Both the position numbers and the translations under genes were made by a program. Below are positions 39,775 to 49,729 of a stretch of DNA of 64,000 nt, piece by piece. The notes below the pieces were generated by a model that saw only the letters and a program-made list of their open reading frames with translations, did not search any database and was not told the origin of the DNA. How positions within the stretch are numbered: position 1 is the first letter of the stretch; each line of letters opens with the position of its first letter. This DNA comes from Vibrio cortegadensis (GTDB lineage: Bacteria > Pseudomonadota > Gammaproteobacteria > Enterobacterales > Vibrionaceae). The DNA is taken from NCBI RefSeq assembly GCF_024347395.1, contig NZ_AP025472.1, positions 2,790,001 through 2,854,000 of the forward strand, written 5' to 3'.

Positions 39775-40222
39775 TTTCGAGCTTGATTAAGGCTGTCTTT
39801 TGCACAAAACCCTCTCTCAATATTTGATATTCATCTCAAAACCACAAATGTGGACAATAAATTTAATAGCGACGGTTTGATATACGCTTAGAAAAGTTAA
39901 ACACAGTCTAAAGAAATGATTAGGATCAAAAAACAACAAGTTAATGATCTTTAATACAGAGGGGAAATGTCGAATAAAAACCGACCAAACCCTTAAAAAA
40001 CAATAAGATAAAGAAATCCCTGCCGATATGACAACCTATTTGCCACAAAAAGATCTTTTAAACGAAAAATCAAACACACGCAACAAAACACCTTATCAAC
40101 CAACTTATCCACAGCTAATTTTTTGTGGGTAAGTCTGTTAACGAATATACAAAGACCACAGTAAATCATCAGATCACCGTGTGTATAAGTAGCATTTCAA
40201 TGGTTATTGAAAAGATAAAGAC
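39775..40222. other. AT-rich intergenic region queG-tRNA array
   Basis: About 450 bp without a credible gene. It contains one exact DnaA box (40105-40113), a near match TGTGGACAA at 39849-39857, and four GATC sites (39924, 39946, 40052, 40172), in DNA rich in A runs. The open frame near 40125-40394 runs into a tRNA and is not credible. I see no promoter-like element that I trust and no terminator directly after queG. Confidence 0.55.
40105..40113 (+). promoter_or_regulatory. consensus DnaA box
   Basis: TTATCCACA exactly, within AT-rich DNA between queG and the tRNA array. Function unknown. Chance occurrence is possible. Confidence 0.35.
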
Positions 40223-40248
40223 AAAAAAATATCCACCGAAGGGTGAAT
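40223..40248 (-). terminator. terminator of the tRNA-Gly/fMet operon
   Basis: On the minus strand ATTCACC and GGTGGAT pair with one mismatch around CTTC, then a run of T follows. It lies about 80 bp beyond the last tRNA-Gly. Confidence 0.65.
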
Positions 40249-40329
40249 TTTTAATGTTTATTTGGGATTTATGCTTTCACAGCATTAGAAAGAGCGATAT
40301 TAACTGTATCCACTCTCTTGATAAGAAAA

Positions 40330-40405
40330 TGGAGCGATACATCGGGTTCGAACCGATGACCTCAACCTTGGCAAGGTTGCGCTCTACCAACTGAGCTAGT
40401 ATCGC
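40330..40405 (-). tRNA. tRNA-Gly (GCC), copy 7, last in transcript
   Basis: A 76-nt cloverleaf GCGATACTAGC to TCCA. Anticodon loop TTGCCAA gives GCC. The following spacer differs from the other units. Confidence 0.96.
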
Positions 40406-40437
40406 ATAATCGACCGCGGGTGCGTTCAATCTAAATG

Positions 40438-40514
<77 letters not shown>

Positions 40515-40582
40515 TCCGGATGCATTGTTTAAGACAATGACGCTTTTCCAACTCTTTCCGAGCAAGGCTCAAAGAGAGAAAT

Positions 40583-40658
40583 TGGAGCGATACATCGGGT
40601 TCGAACCGATGACCTCAACCTTGGCAAGGTTGCGCTCTACCAACTGAGCTAGTATCGC
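40583..40658 (-). tRNA. tRNA-Gly (GCC), copy 6
   Basis: Identical in sequence to the Gly copy at 40330-40405. Confidence 0.96.
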
Positions 40659-40690
40659 ATAATCGACCGCTAAAGCGTTCAATCTAAATG

Positions 40691-40767
<77 letters not shown>

Positions 40768-40835
40768 TCCGGATGCATTGTTTAAGACAATGACGCTTTT
40801 CCAACTCTTTCTGAGCAAGGCTCAAAGAGAGAAAT

Positions 40836-40911
40836 TGGAGCGATACATCGGGTTCGAACCGATGACCTCAACCTTGGCAAGGTTGCGCTCTACCAACTGA
40901 GCTAGTATCGC
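40836..40911 (-). tRNA. tRNA-Gly (GCC), copy 5
   Basis: Identical to the other Gly copies. Flanked by spacer variants ctgag and atgat. Confidence 0.96.
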
Positions 40912-40943
40912 ATGATCGACCGCTAAAGCGTTCAATCTAAATG

Positions 40944-41020
<77 letters not shown>

Positions 41021-41088
41021 TCCGGATGCATTGCTTAAGACAATGACGCTTTTCCAACTCTTTCCGAGCAAGGCTCAAAGAGAGAAAT

Positions 41089-41164
41089 TGGAGCGATACA
41101 TCGGGTTCGAACCGATGACCTCAACCTTGGCAAGGTTGCGCTCTACCAACTGAGCTAGTATCGC
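41089..41164 (-). tRNA. tRNA-Gly (GCC), copy 4
   Basis: Identical to the other Gly copies. Flanked by spacer variants ccgag and ataat. Confidence 0.96.
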
Positions 41165-41196
41165 ATAATCGACCGCTAAAGCGTTCAATCTAAATG

Positions 41197-41273
<77 letters not shown>

Positions 41274-41341
41274 TCCGGATGCATTGTTTAAGACAATGAC
41301 GCTTTTCCAACTCTTTCTGAGCAAGGCTCAAAGAGAGAAAT

Positions 41342-41417
41342 TGGAGCGATACATCGGGTTCGAACCGATGACCTCAACCTTGGCAAGGTTGCGCTCTACC
41401 AACTGAGCTAGTATCGC
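41342..41417 (-). tRNA. tRNA-Gly (GCC), copy 3
   Basis: Identical to the other Gly copies. Flanked by spacer variants ctgag and atgat. Confidence 0.96.
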
Positions 41418-41449
41418 ATGATCGACCGCTAAAGCGTTCAATCTAAATG

Positions 41450-41526
<77 letters not shown>

Positions 41527-41594
41527 TCCGGATGCATTGCTTAAGACAATGACGCTTTTCCAACTCTTTCTGAGCAAAGCTCAAAGAGAGAAAT

Positions 41595-41670
41595 TGGAGC
41601 GATACATCGGGTTCGAACCGATGACCTCAACCTTGGCAAGGTTGCGCTCTACCAACTGAGCTAGTATCGC
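41595..41670 (-). tRNA. tRNA-Gly (GCC), copy 2
   Basis: Identical to the other Gly copies. Confidence 0.96.
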
Positions 41671-41702
41671 ATGATCGACCGCTAAAGCGTTCAATCTAAA
41701 TG

Positions 41703-41779
<77 letters not shown>

Positions 41780-41846
41780 TCCGGATGCATTGTTTAAGAC
41801 AATGACTCTTTTCTATTCTTTCTGAGCAAAACTCAAAGAGAAAAAT

Positions 41847-41922
41847 TGGAGCGATACATCGGGTTCGAACCGATGACCTCAACCTTGGCAAGGTTGCGCT
41901 CTACCAACTGAGCTAGTATCGC
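41847..41922 (-). tRNA. tRNA-Gly (GCC), copy 1, first in transcript
   Basis: Same tRNA sequence as the other Gly copies. It lies about 35 nt downstream of the array promoter -10. Confidence 0.96.
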
Positions 41923-41956
41923 AAACTGAAACGTCTTTCGTCGTTCAGGGCTGCGA

Positions 41957-41984
41957 ATTATAAGAGCATTTTTTTGTGATGCAA
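41957..41984 (-). promoter_or_regulatory. promoter of the tRNA-Gly/fMet operon
   Basis: The minus strand has -35 TTGCAT (41979-41984), a 16-bp spacer, a perfect -10 TATAAT (41957-41962) and a GC-rich discriminator (TCGCAGCCC). A/T tracts lie upstream. This is the architecture of a stringently controlled stable-RNA promoter and mirrors the rrn promoters at 5142-5285. Confidence 0.82.
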
Positions 41985-42101
41985 GTCCTTCCTTCAAAAA
42001 AAATTAATTTTCTACTATTTTGATGGAAAAGCATGCAAAAAACGCATTTTTTAACCAAGTGTAACCATGACGCGTACCATAAAACCCGCTTTTACAATCA
42101 A

Positions 42102-42647
42102 CTAGATACTAATAATTGTTTTACGGTAGTACTGCAATTCCGCAATCGACTCACGAATATCGTCCAGTGCTAAATGGCTACCTGTTTTTGAAAAGCCATC
42201 AAGAACCTCTGGTTTCCAACGACGAGTCAGCTCTTTCAAAGTGCTCACATCGATATAACGGTAATGGAAGTATTGCTCTAATTCAGGCATATGTTTGTAA
42301 AGGAAGCGACGATCTTGCCCAATACTATTCCCACAAATTGGCGATTTTCCTTTTGAGACCCATTTTTCTAAGAACGCGATCGTTTGATCAATTGCATCTT
42401 GCTCGGTGACTTGGCTCTCTTGAACTCGCTTAACTAAGCCGCTACCGGTATGCGTTGTCGTACACCACTCATCCATTTTCGCTAATTCATCATCAGATTG
42501 GTGAATAGCCAAAACAGGCCCTTCTGCTAGAATATTTAGTTCGCTATCGGTAACAATGGATGCAATTTCAATGATTTTATGAGTTTCAGGATCTAAGCCT
42601 GTCATCTCCAGATCGACCCAAATTAAGTTCTGATCGCTAAAGGACAT
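42102..42647 (-). CDS. orn: oligoribonuclease
   Basis: Essential 3'-5' exonuclease that degrades RNA dinucleotides, including pGpG from cyclic-di-GMP breakdown. The 181-residue protein has the DEDDh motifs WVDLEMTGLDP (residues 11-21), the middle GNSIGQDRRFL, and HLALDDIRESI near the end. It is divergent from rsgA, as in E. coli. Confidence 0.97.
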   Translation of the reverse strand: MSFSDQNLIWVDLEMTGLDPETHKIIEIASIVTDSELNILAEGPVLAIHQSDDELAKMDEWCTTTHTGSGLVKRVQESQVTEQDAIDQTIAFLEKWVSKGKSPICGNSIGQDRRFLYKHMPELEQYFHYRYIDVSTLKELTRRWKPEVLDGFSKTGSHLALDDIRESIAELQYYRKTIISI

Positions 42648-42797
42648 AAGGGAGCTGCCTATTTGTTTAGGTATAAAAGAGGTACTATACCCAAATATGT
42701 ATACTCAAACTAGGTTTAGCACGACCGAAATATCGTAGTGTCAATAACATAGCGTTGAGTACTCAATCATCAATTTAGATGTGTTAAGTGGAAAATT

Positions 42798-43853
42798 GTG
42801 GCTAAAAAGAAAAAGTTAACCAAAGGTCAAGTACGACGCGTACGCAGCAACCAGAATAAGCGACTTAAAAAAGAAGACTCTGTTCAGTGGGACGAAAACA
42901 TGCTGGGCGGCACTAAACGTGGTTTAGTGATTACTCGCTTTGGGCAACATGCTGACATTGAAGATCTAGAAACCAATGAAGTTCACCGCTGTAACTTACG
43001 CCGTAGTATTGAAACTTTAGTGTCTGGCGACAAGGTCATTTGGCGCGCAGGTCTGGAATCAATGGCTGGTATTTCTGGTGTTGTTGAAGCCGTTGAGCCA
43101 AGAACATCAATGCTAACTCGCCCCGACTACTATGATGGCCTAAAGCCTGTTGCAGCAAACGTTGACCAAATGATCATTGTATCAGCCGTGTTACCAGAGC
43201 TATCCCTTAACATTATTGACCGCTACTTAATTGCATCAGAAACAGTAAACATAGCCCCACTTGTCGTACTTAATAAAGTCGACCTCCTCACAGAGAAGCA
43301 GATCGCTGAATACCAAGAAACATTAAAAGCTTATGAAAAAATTGGCTATAAAGTGCTTCTTGTCAGTAAAGAGTCTGGCTACGGCATTCCTGAGCTTGAA
43401 GCTGAACTTAAAGGCAGAATTAATATTTTCGTAGGTCAATCAGGCGTAGGTAAATCCAGTCTGGTTAACGCATTAATGCCAACTCTCGATATTGAAGAGG
43501 GCGTGGTTTCTGAAAACTCAGGGCTTGGTCAACATACTACGACGGCTGCTCGTTTATACCATTTTCCATCTGGTGGTGATTTAATTGACTCCCCTGGAGT
43601 TCGAGAGTTCGGTTTATGGCACCTTGAACCCGAAGAGATCACAGAAGCTTTCATCGAGTTCCGCCCATATTTAGGGGGATGCAAATTTAGAGATTGTACG
43701 CACATGGACGATCCTGGTTGCCTCCTAAGAGAAGCCGTAGAAAGCGGGAAAATAAGCAAGCTACGATTTGATAATTATCACCGCATCATCGAAAGCATGG
43801 GTGAAAACAAAGCGAATCGTCAGTATTCTCGTGGAAAAAAAGCTGACCTCTAA
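42798..43853 (+). CDS. rsgA: ribosome small-subunit biogenesis GTPase RsgA
   Basis: Circularly permuted GTPase for late 30S maturation. The 351-residue protein has an N-terminal basic segment and OB domain, then G4 LNKVDLL, G1 GQSGVGKSSL and G3 DSPGVREFGL in permuted order. A C-terminal zinc knuckle follows (GCKFRDCTHMDDPGC). It starts with GTG at 42798. psd follows in the same direction after 115 bp containing a small hairpin without a T run, a conserved pairing. Confidence 0.96.
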   Translation: MAKKKKLTKGQVRRVRSNQNKRLKKEDSVQWDENMLGGTKRGLVITRFGQHADIEDLETNEVHRCNLRRSIETLVSGDKVIWRAGLESMAGISGVVEAVEPRTSMLTRPDYYDGLKPVAANVDQMIIVSAVLPELSLNIIDRYLIASETVNIAPLVVLNKVDLLTEKQIAEYQETLKAYEKIGYKVLLVSKESGYGIPELEAELKGRINIFVGQSGVGKSSLVNALMPTLDIEEGVVSENSGLGQHTTTAARLYHFPSGGDLIDSPGVREFGLWHLEPEEITEAFIEFRPYLGGCKFRDCTHMDDPGCLLREAVESGKISKLRFDNYHRIIESMGENKANRQYSRGKKADL

Positions 43854-43968
43854 GACTAGAATATCGGTAAATAAGCACCATATTATGAACAACTGATACC
43901 ACGCCTACTCATTGTAGGCTGGGCATCCTCTTTTAAAACCTAAACATAGAGCACTGGAAACTCGCACC

Positions 43969-44850
43969 ATGGATAAAATCAAAGTTGGATTGCAATACTG
44001 TATTCCACAGCACGGGCTAACTCGCCTAGTCGGTAAAATTGCATCTGCAAAAGCAGGCGCTTTAACCACCGCGATTATTAATTGGTTTATTAAGCAATAC
44101 AAAGTCAACATGGATGAAGCTCTGCACAGCGATCCTAAACATTTCAAAACGTTCAACGAATTTTTTGTCCGTGAGCTTAAAGAAGGCATGCGCCCAATCG
44201 CTGAAGGTGAAACGGTAATTTCTCACCCAGCAGATGCTCGCGTTAGTCAATTCGGACCAATTACTGACGGTCAGTTAATTCAAGCGAAAGGCCACAATTA
44301 CTCAGCACAGGAGCTACTTGGCGGCGACGCTAACCTTGCTGAAGAGTTTAAAGATGGTGAATTTGCGACACTTTACTTATCGCCAAGCGATTACCACCGT
44401 GTTCACATGCCATGTGACGGTACGCTTCGCCAGATGATTTATGTTCCTGGCGACCTTTTCTCAGTCAATCCATTAACTGCAGAAAATGTTCCGAATCTAT
44501 TTGCTCGTAACGAACGTGTTGTCTGTATCTTCGATACTGAATTCGGTCCTCTTGCTCAAGTTCTTGTAGGCGCAACCATTGTAGGAAGCATCGAACAAGT
44601 ATGGGCGGGAACCATCACCCCTCCACGCGGTAATTCCGTTTACAAATGGGACTATCCATCAGAAGGCAATACCGCTGTGAGCTTGAAGAAAGGTGAAGAA
44701 ATGGGCCGCTTTAAACTTGGCTCTACTGTTATCAACCTTTTTGCTAAGGATTCGATTCAATTTGATGAATCAATGAAAAATGGTGAAGCGACCGTAATGG
44801 GTACCGCTTACGCACACATTAAGAGTGCTGAAAATAAGACACAAGCGTAA
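43969..44850 (+). CDS. psd: phosphatidylserine decarboxylase proenzyme
   Basis: Makes phosphatidylethanolamine from phosphatidylserine at the inner membrane. The 293-residue protein has the self-cleavage LGST motif at 250-253, where G/S cleavage creates the pyruvoyl group on S252. It also has the family segments FNEFFVRELKEGMRP, HPADARVSQFG and LSPSDYHRVHMPCDG. Followed by a strong terminator. Confidence 0.97.
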   Translation: MDKIKVGLQYCIPQHGLTRLVGKIASAKAGALTTAIINWFIKQYKVNMDEALHSDPKHFKTFNEFFVRELKEGMRPIAEGETVISHPADARVSQFGPITDGQLIQAKGHNYSAQELLGGDANLAEEFKDGEFATLYLSPSDYHRVHMPCDGTLRQMIYVPGDLFSVNPLTAENVPNLFARNERVVCIFDTEFGPLAQVLVGATIVGSIEQVWAGTITPPRGNSVYKWDYPSEGNTAVSLKKGEEMGRFKLGSTVINLFAKDSIQFDESMKNGEATVMGTAYAHIKSAENKTQA

Positions 44851-44872
44851 CCAACCATCCTTAACTCTCTTT

Positions 44873-44903
44873 AAAAAGTTGGTACTTCGGTATCAACTTT
44901 TTT
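44873..44903 (+). terminator. terminator after psd
   Basis: Thirteen-base arms (aaaaagttggtac / gtatcaacttttt, one G.U) on a ttcg tetraloop with a T run, 22 bp after the stop codon. Confidence 0.9.
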
Positions 44904-45062
44904 ATATCTATCGATAAAAGCATCAGTTCATTTTCTTGACCAAAGACAAACCTCTCACCGAAATATGCTACAAGTTTGTAAAAGTCATACTCCCGTCTAG
45001 GTACCTAAATCGTTGATAATTTATTCTATTTTGAGTTCATTTATTTATGAGGTTGGTCATCT

Positions 45063-46478
45063 ATGCCGAAATTACGTTCAGGAGTGCTGTTGAAGCTGCT
45101 AGTCTGCTTTTCAATCCCCTTAGCTGTGCTCTTTATGCCAATAGATGCTATCCCTATCGACGACCTCACTTTAATTCAGCATCGGCTACTCGCTATTTTC
45201 CTACTTGCCGCTCTTTTGTGGGTGCTTGAGCCTGTTCCCGTATTTGCCACCTCAATTCTCATTATCGCTTTAGAGCTAGTGATGATCTCAGACAAAGGGC
45301 TTCATCTTTTTAGATCGCCCCCTGCGGGACATGATCTTGGAGAGTTAATGAAATACACCGACATATTCAGTGCATTTTCGTCTCCTATTATTATTCTATT
45401 TATGGGGGGATTTGCTCTTGCGATTGCAGCCTCCAAATATGAACTCGACAACAACTTAGCCCGAGTGTTACTCAAACCTTTTGGTACCCAGCCTCGCTTT
45501 ATTATGCTTGGGCTCATGTTGATCACTGCTGTCTTCTCTATGTTTATGTCCAATACCGCGACCACGGTTATGATGCTGGCGCTACTCGGCCCCATCGTCG
45601 CGTCTGCACCAAGAGGTGATTTAGGTATAAAAGCATTGGTTTTATGTATTCCGATTGCCGCGAATACAGGTGGCATAGCCACACCAATAGGAACCCCTCC
45701 AAACGCCATCGCTCTTCAATATTTAACCGGTGAAAACAGTATCGATTTCCTTTCATGGATGATGATGGGGCTACCTTTCGTCATTATCCAACTCACCATC
45801 GCTTGGTTTTTATTGCAGAAATTCTTTCCATCGTCAGAGAAAGAGATGATTTTAAAACTCGACGGAAAATTCAAGAAGAGTTGGCGCGCGATCGTCGTCT
45901 ATGTCACCTTTGCGGCCACCATTATTCTATGGATGACGACTAAGCTACATGGGATGAATACCTATGTGGTTTCCATTATCCCGCTAGCCGTATTTACGCT
46001 GACTGGGATCATGGGCAAAGAGGAACTTAAGCAGATTAACTGGGATGTATTGTGGTTAGTTGCAGGCGGTATTGCTATCGGGATCGGTTTAGATAAAACA
46101 GGCCTAGCCGCAGCGCTTGCTCACGCTATTGATTATGAATCTCTTTCTCCAATGTCAGTGGTTTTCACCTTATCGATAATCTGTTGGTTAATGGCGAACT
46201 TCATGTCAAATACCGCCACCGCCAACTTATTAATGCCCATTGCTGCCGCGATTGGAGCATCAATGGAAAGCTTAGTCAGCATTGGTGGATTGCAAGGTTT
46301 ACTGGTTGTTGTCGCCTTCTCTGCGTCATTAGGGATGATCCTTCCGGTCTCTACGCCACCAAACTCTTTGGCTTATTCAACAGGACTTATCGAAAGTAAG
46401 GACATGGCAAAAACAGGTTTAATCATGGGCGTAATTGGCTTACTCATTGTTTATATTGCCGCCCTCATTATTACCTAA
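45063..46478 (+). CDS. DASS/SLC13 family dicarboxylate transporter
   Basis: A 471-residue inner-membrane protein with 11 or so hydrophobic segments. The two Ser-Asn-Thr substrate/sodium motifs of the divalent-anion:Na+ symporter family are present as MSNTATTVMML and MSNTATANLLMP, each followed by the re-entrant proline-rich loops PIGTPPNAIAL and PVSTPPNSLAY. This places it with VcINDY-type carriers that take up succinate or related acids with sodium. The exact substrate is not visible. It lies a few kb upstream of fumarate reductase but in its own unit. Confidence 0.88.
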   Translation: MPKLRSGVLLKLLVCFSIPLAVLFMPIDAIPIDDLTLIQHRLLAIFLLAALLWVLEPVPVFATSILIIALELVMISDKGLHLFRSPPAGHDLGELMKYTDIFSAFSSPIIILFMGGFALAIAASKYELDNNLARVLLKPFGTQPRFIMLGLMLITAVFSMFMSNTATTVMMLALLGPIVASAPRGDLGIKALVLCIPIAANTGGIATPIGTPPNAIALQYLTGENSIDFLSWMMMGLPFVIIQLTIAWFLLQKFFPSSEKEMILKLDGKFKKSWRAIVVYVTFAATIILWMTTKLHGMNTYVVSIIPLAVFTLTGIMGKEELKQINWDVLWLVAGGIAIGIGLDKTGLAAALAHAIDYESLSPMSVVFTLSIICWLMANFMSNTATANLLMPIAAAIGASMESLVSIGGLQGLLVVVAFSASLGMILPVSTPPNSLAYSTGLIESKDMAKTGLIMGVIGLLIVYIAALIIT

Positions 46479-46499
46479 ATTATCAATAGTGGGATATAC

Positions 46500-46536
46500 G
46501 TAGGCTTGAATGAGCATGTAACATTTATAAGCCTAC
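46500..46536 (+). terminator. weak hairpin after the DASS gene
   Basis: Eight-base perfect arms (gtaggctt / aagcctac) enclose a 21-nt loop, 21 bp after the stop codon. There is no clean T run after it, so termination is possible but not certain. Confidence 0.4.
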
Positions 46537-46737
46537 ATAACCGCGATTTTAATTTAATAGACAACTGTGATTTCGCTTCACATTTTATCCAACAAACCGC
46601 TTATAGGTTTGGATTTATTTGATTCTAAACACATTTTTTATACATCAATACAACGACACTACACGCGCGTCAATCACGCATCCACCAGCACCATGCATCA
46701 TTTTGACTATCGATTTTCTAAGAGGGAGGAATAGACC

Positions 46738-48618
46738 TTGAGGCATACCATCAAATTTAAAATTCAAATCGCAATAGCGGTTATTATCGCCGTAGTTAGT
46801 GGCGCTCAAGCTTGGATTTCCGTCAATCAGCTCACCCAAGAGACTGAAGTTGCGATTAGCCAAGAAATGAAGAATGTAAGTGTAAGTACAACCAACTATA
46901 TTGCCGATTGGCTCTCTATTCGTAGCGATATGATGGTTGCGAATGAACCAACCGTTTCTAGCAATGAAAATTCAGATCGCGAACTCCTCATCACCAAGCA
47001 AGCGGGGCAATTCTTATCTGTCTACGCCGGGTTTAGTGATGGCACTATCGCATACGGTGATAAGGGTGAAGATTGGCCAGCAGGCTACGACCCACGAACT
47101 CGCCCTTGGTATAAAGATGCAAATGCAGCGTCAGGGCTCATTATTACTGAACCTTATCAAGACTTTGATGGCAGCATTGTCATCAGTTTCGCCAAAGCAT
47201 TTAACGGTGAACAAAAAGGTGTTCTCGCCGCTGACTTAACCGTGACGAGCATTATTGATGCCGTTCTTAACGTAAAACTTGATAACGATGGTTTTGCATT
47301 CTTGGTCGATGGTAACAACAACATCGTGGCTTACAGTGATGAAGAGTTAAGCCAAAAACCACTAACAAGTCTGAACCCTGAACTTACGGCAAGCAAAGTT
47401 TCACAACTGATTCAAAACCAAACGATCACGACTCTCGCTTGGCCTAAACAGAATGAGAAGATGATCTACATCGCCAATGTACCGAATACCGATTGGTCAC
47501 TGGGTATTGTTATCGATAAAGAGATGGCGTTTTCTGCGGTATCTGATGCTATCCAGTTCATCGCGCTAACTTCATTTATTTTGTACATCGTCATTTCAAT
47601 CGCAAGTACCATGGTCATCAACCGCTTGCTTTACCCATTACAAACTCTATCTGAAGCACTCACTCAACTCGCACAGGGCCGAGGCGATCTGACTCAGCGT
47701 ATTGATATTACTCGCATGGATGAGATTGGAAAACTTGCCGAGCTTGTTAACCAGTTCTTAAGCCAAATGCAGAGCATGCTAAAAGGAGTCATTGAGCACA
47801 GCCATGACTTAAACAATCATGCCGAGCAAGCGAATCAACTGGCCACTCAATCTTCAATTCGAGTTGAAAACCAGCAAAACGATATCAATCAAATAGCAAC
47901 GGCTATCCATGAGATGTCAGCAACGGCGGCAGAAGTAGCAAGCCACGCAGAATTAACCGCATCAGCGTCTCAAGCATCAGCAACCGCATGTAATGAAGGC
48001 CAAGAGGTGATTCAACAAAACCGTGATGCGATTACTGGTCTTGCAACTCAGGTAGAAGATGCCGCTAACGTTATTCGAGAACTAGAAAGTAACGCGCAAA
48101 GCATCAACCAGATCCTATCAACCATCCAAGGTATTGCTGAGCAGACCAACTTACTTGCATTAAATGCGGCAATCGAAGCGGCTCGCGCTGGTGAGCAAGG
48201 TCGAGGCTTTGCTGTAGTTGCTGATGAGGTACGAGTACTCAGCCAAAGAACGCACGGCTCAACAGAAGAGATCCGCGTTATGATTGATACTCTGCAGAAG
48301 AATACTGAACATGCCGTTGAAAGCATGACAACCAGTACTCAACTGGCAGAGAACAGCGTTGGCTTTGCTGAGCAAGCACATGGCAGCTTAACCAAAATCA
48401 CTCAAGCAATCACTGAAATCAATGATATGGCTCTACAAATCGCAAGTGCTGCCGAAGAGCAACGCGCGGTAAGTGAAGATATCAGCCGTAACACCCAAGG
48501 TATTAAAGATGCTTCTGACGATCTTGCCCATCAAGCAGAGAGTAGCCGTAATAGCTCGAACGATATGAGCAAAGCCGCTGAATCTATGCGTCAAGATGTG
48601 GAACGTTTTAAGGTATAA
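46738..48618 (+). CDS. methyl-accepting chemotaxis protein, dCache type
   Basis: A 626-residue chemoreceptor. TTG start at 46738 follows the strong site GGGAGGA by 7 bases. One membrane helix (about 8-28), a periplasmic double-Cache domain (YDPRTRPWYKDA and DWSLGIVIDKE are typical Cache segments), a second membrane helix (about 275-297), HAMP, then the cytoplasmic coiled coil with the hairpin tip EQTNLLALNAAIEAARAGEQ. Cache receptors with this WYKDA motif often bind amino acids or small organic ligands, but no ligand is claimed. No methylation pentapeptide tether is evident at the C-terminus. Confidence 0.92.
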   Translation: MRHTIKFKIQIAIAVIIAVVSGAQAWISVNQLTQETEVAISQEMKNVSVSTTNYIADWLSIRSDMMVANEPTVSSNENSDRELLITKQAGQFLSVYAGFSDGTIAYGDKGEDWPAGYDPRTRPWYKDANAASGLIITEPYQDFDGSIVISFAKAFNGEQKGVLAADLTVTSIIDAVLNVKLDNDGFAFLVDGNNNIVAYSDEELSQKPLTSLNPELTASKVSQLIQNQTITTLAWPKQNEKMIYIANVPNTDWSLGIVIDKEMAFSAVSDAIQFIALTSFILYIVISIASTMVINRLLYPLQTLSEALTQLAQGRGDLTQRIDITRMDEIGKLAELVNQFLSQMQSMLKGVIEHSHDLNNHAEQANQLATQSSIRVENQQNDINQIATAIHEMSATAAEVASHAELTASASQASATACNEGQEVIQQNRDAITGLATQVEDAANVIRELESNAQSINQILSTIQGIAEQTNLLALNAAIEAARAGEQGRGFAVVADEVRVLSQRTHGSTEEIRVMIDTLQKNTEHAVESMTTSTQLAENSVGFAEQAHGSLTKITQAITEINDMALQIASAAEEQRAVSEDISRNTQGIKDASDDLAHQAESSRNSSNDMSKAAESMRQDVERFKV

Positions 48619-48670
48619 CGCCCAAACGTACATCTTTTAATATCCGTAATACCGCTACCGAGACTGAAAC

Positions 48671-48699
48671 AAAGCGATCCTTTTCATAAGAATCGCTTT
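48671..48699 (+). terminator. hairpin after the chemoreceptor gene
   Basis: Arms aaagcgat / atcgcttt with partial inner pairing, about 53 bp after the stop codon. The T run is short. Confidence 0.55.
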
Positions 48700-48764
48700 G
48701 TTCTCAGCTCGGTTTCATGCATATTTATGAGCTAATTTATCCCAATCACAAGGATGTTGTTCAC

Positions 48765-49649
48765 ATGGGATTTGAATGGTTAGCGCTTGCAGCGGCTTTT
48801 CTATGGGCGATCTCAAGCCTATTATCTGTCTCTCCTGCTCGTCATCTTGGAACATTTGCCTATAGCCGTTGGCGTATGGGTTGCACCGCTTTAATTCTTT
48901 CATCCATGGCTTTTGCGACTGGAGGGTGGTCAAGCGTTGAACCTCACCTTATCACTCCAATGATGCTGTCAGGTTTAATTGGCATTTTTATCGGTGACAC
49001 CGCTCTTTTCGCTTGTTTAAATCGAATGGGTCCAAGGCAAGCTGGGCTTCTATTCTCTTGCCATGCGGTCTTCTCTGCCATTTTAGGGTACTTCCTATTT
49101 AGCGAAACCATGCAAGGCACTGAGCTTGTTGGGGCCGTATTGGTTTTCTTAGGAGTCATCACCGCCATTTTCTTCGGAAAAAAAGCGAATACCCATGAAC
49201 TGGAATCAATCAAAGGGAAGATTTGGGTGGGCGTAGGATTAGGTCTTACCGCCGCGATATGCCAAGCTTTAGGGGGAATTATTGCCAAACCCGTCATGCA
49301 AACAAGTATCGATCCCGTTGCGGCATCCGCCATTCGTATGATCACCGCTTTTCTTGCCCACAGTCTATTCCGTCTCAGTGGCGCGAAGTTGGCTCGTCCA
49401 ATAAACCCAATGACAGGAAAGATGTTAGGTATCACCGCTCTCAATGGCTTTTTAGCAATGGCCGTGGGGATGACTCTGATTTTGTATGCGCTACAAGAAG
49501 GAAACGTAGGAATGGTCGCCCTGCTCTCTTCTACCACACCTATCATGCTGTTGCCTCTTCTCTGGGTATATACAAAAAAAAGACCCAATCGATATGCATG
49601 GTGCGGGGCGATTTTAGCCGTTGTCGGAACGGGAATATTAGTGAGCTAG
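48765..49649 (+). CDS. EamA-family (DMT) transporter
   Basis: A 294-residue protein with about ten membrane helices in two EamA repeats (residues 3-130 and 150-290). It begins MGFEWLALAAAFLWAISSLL. GPRQAGLLFSCHAVFSAILGYFLFSE and LSSTTPIMLLPLLWV are the matching repeat ends typical of drug/metabolite exporters. I prefer the ATG at 48765, preceded by AAGGA. An in-frame ATG at 48717 would add 16 polar residues. Substrate unknown. Confidence 0.85.
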   Translation: MGFEWLALAAAFLWAISSLLSVSPARHLGTFAYSRWRMGCTALILSSMAFATGGWSSVEPHLITPMMLSGLIGIFIGDTALFACLNRMGPRQAGLLFSCHAVFSAILGYFLFSETMQGTELVGAVLVFLGVITAIFFGKKANTHELESIKGKIWVGVGLGLTAAICQALGGIIAKPVMQTSIDPVAASAIRMITAFLAHSLFRLSGAKLARPINPMTGKMLGITALNGFLAMAVGMTLILYALQEGNVGMVALLSSTTPIMLLPLLWVYTKKRPNRYAWCGAILAVVGTGILVS

Positions 49650-49671
49650 AAATCGAATACTGAAAACAAAA

Positions 49672-49702
49672 AAAGCCATAACACACTAAGTGCAATGGCT
49701 TT
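49672..49702. terminator. bidirectional terminator between EamA gene and epmA
   Basis: Arms aaagccat / atggcttt flank a loop that can pair further (cac/gtg), with A and T runs on both sides. Confidence 0.75.
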
Positions 49703-49729
49703 AATCAGTCACACTATATTGACCGATGA

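Noticed and set aside
39775..40329. Replication origin
   Set aside because: Only one exact DnaA box, no ordered 13-mers, and none of the mioC/mnmG or parAB neighbours expected of vibrio origins.
46610..46660. Sigma-28 promoter for the chemoreceptor (TAAA near 46625)
   Set aside because: The -10 candidate at the required 15-bp spacing does not resemble GCCGATAA.
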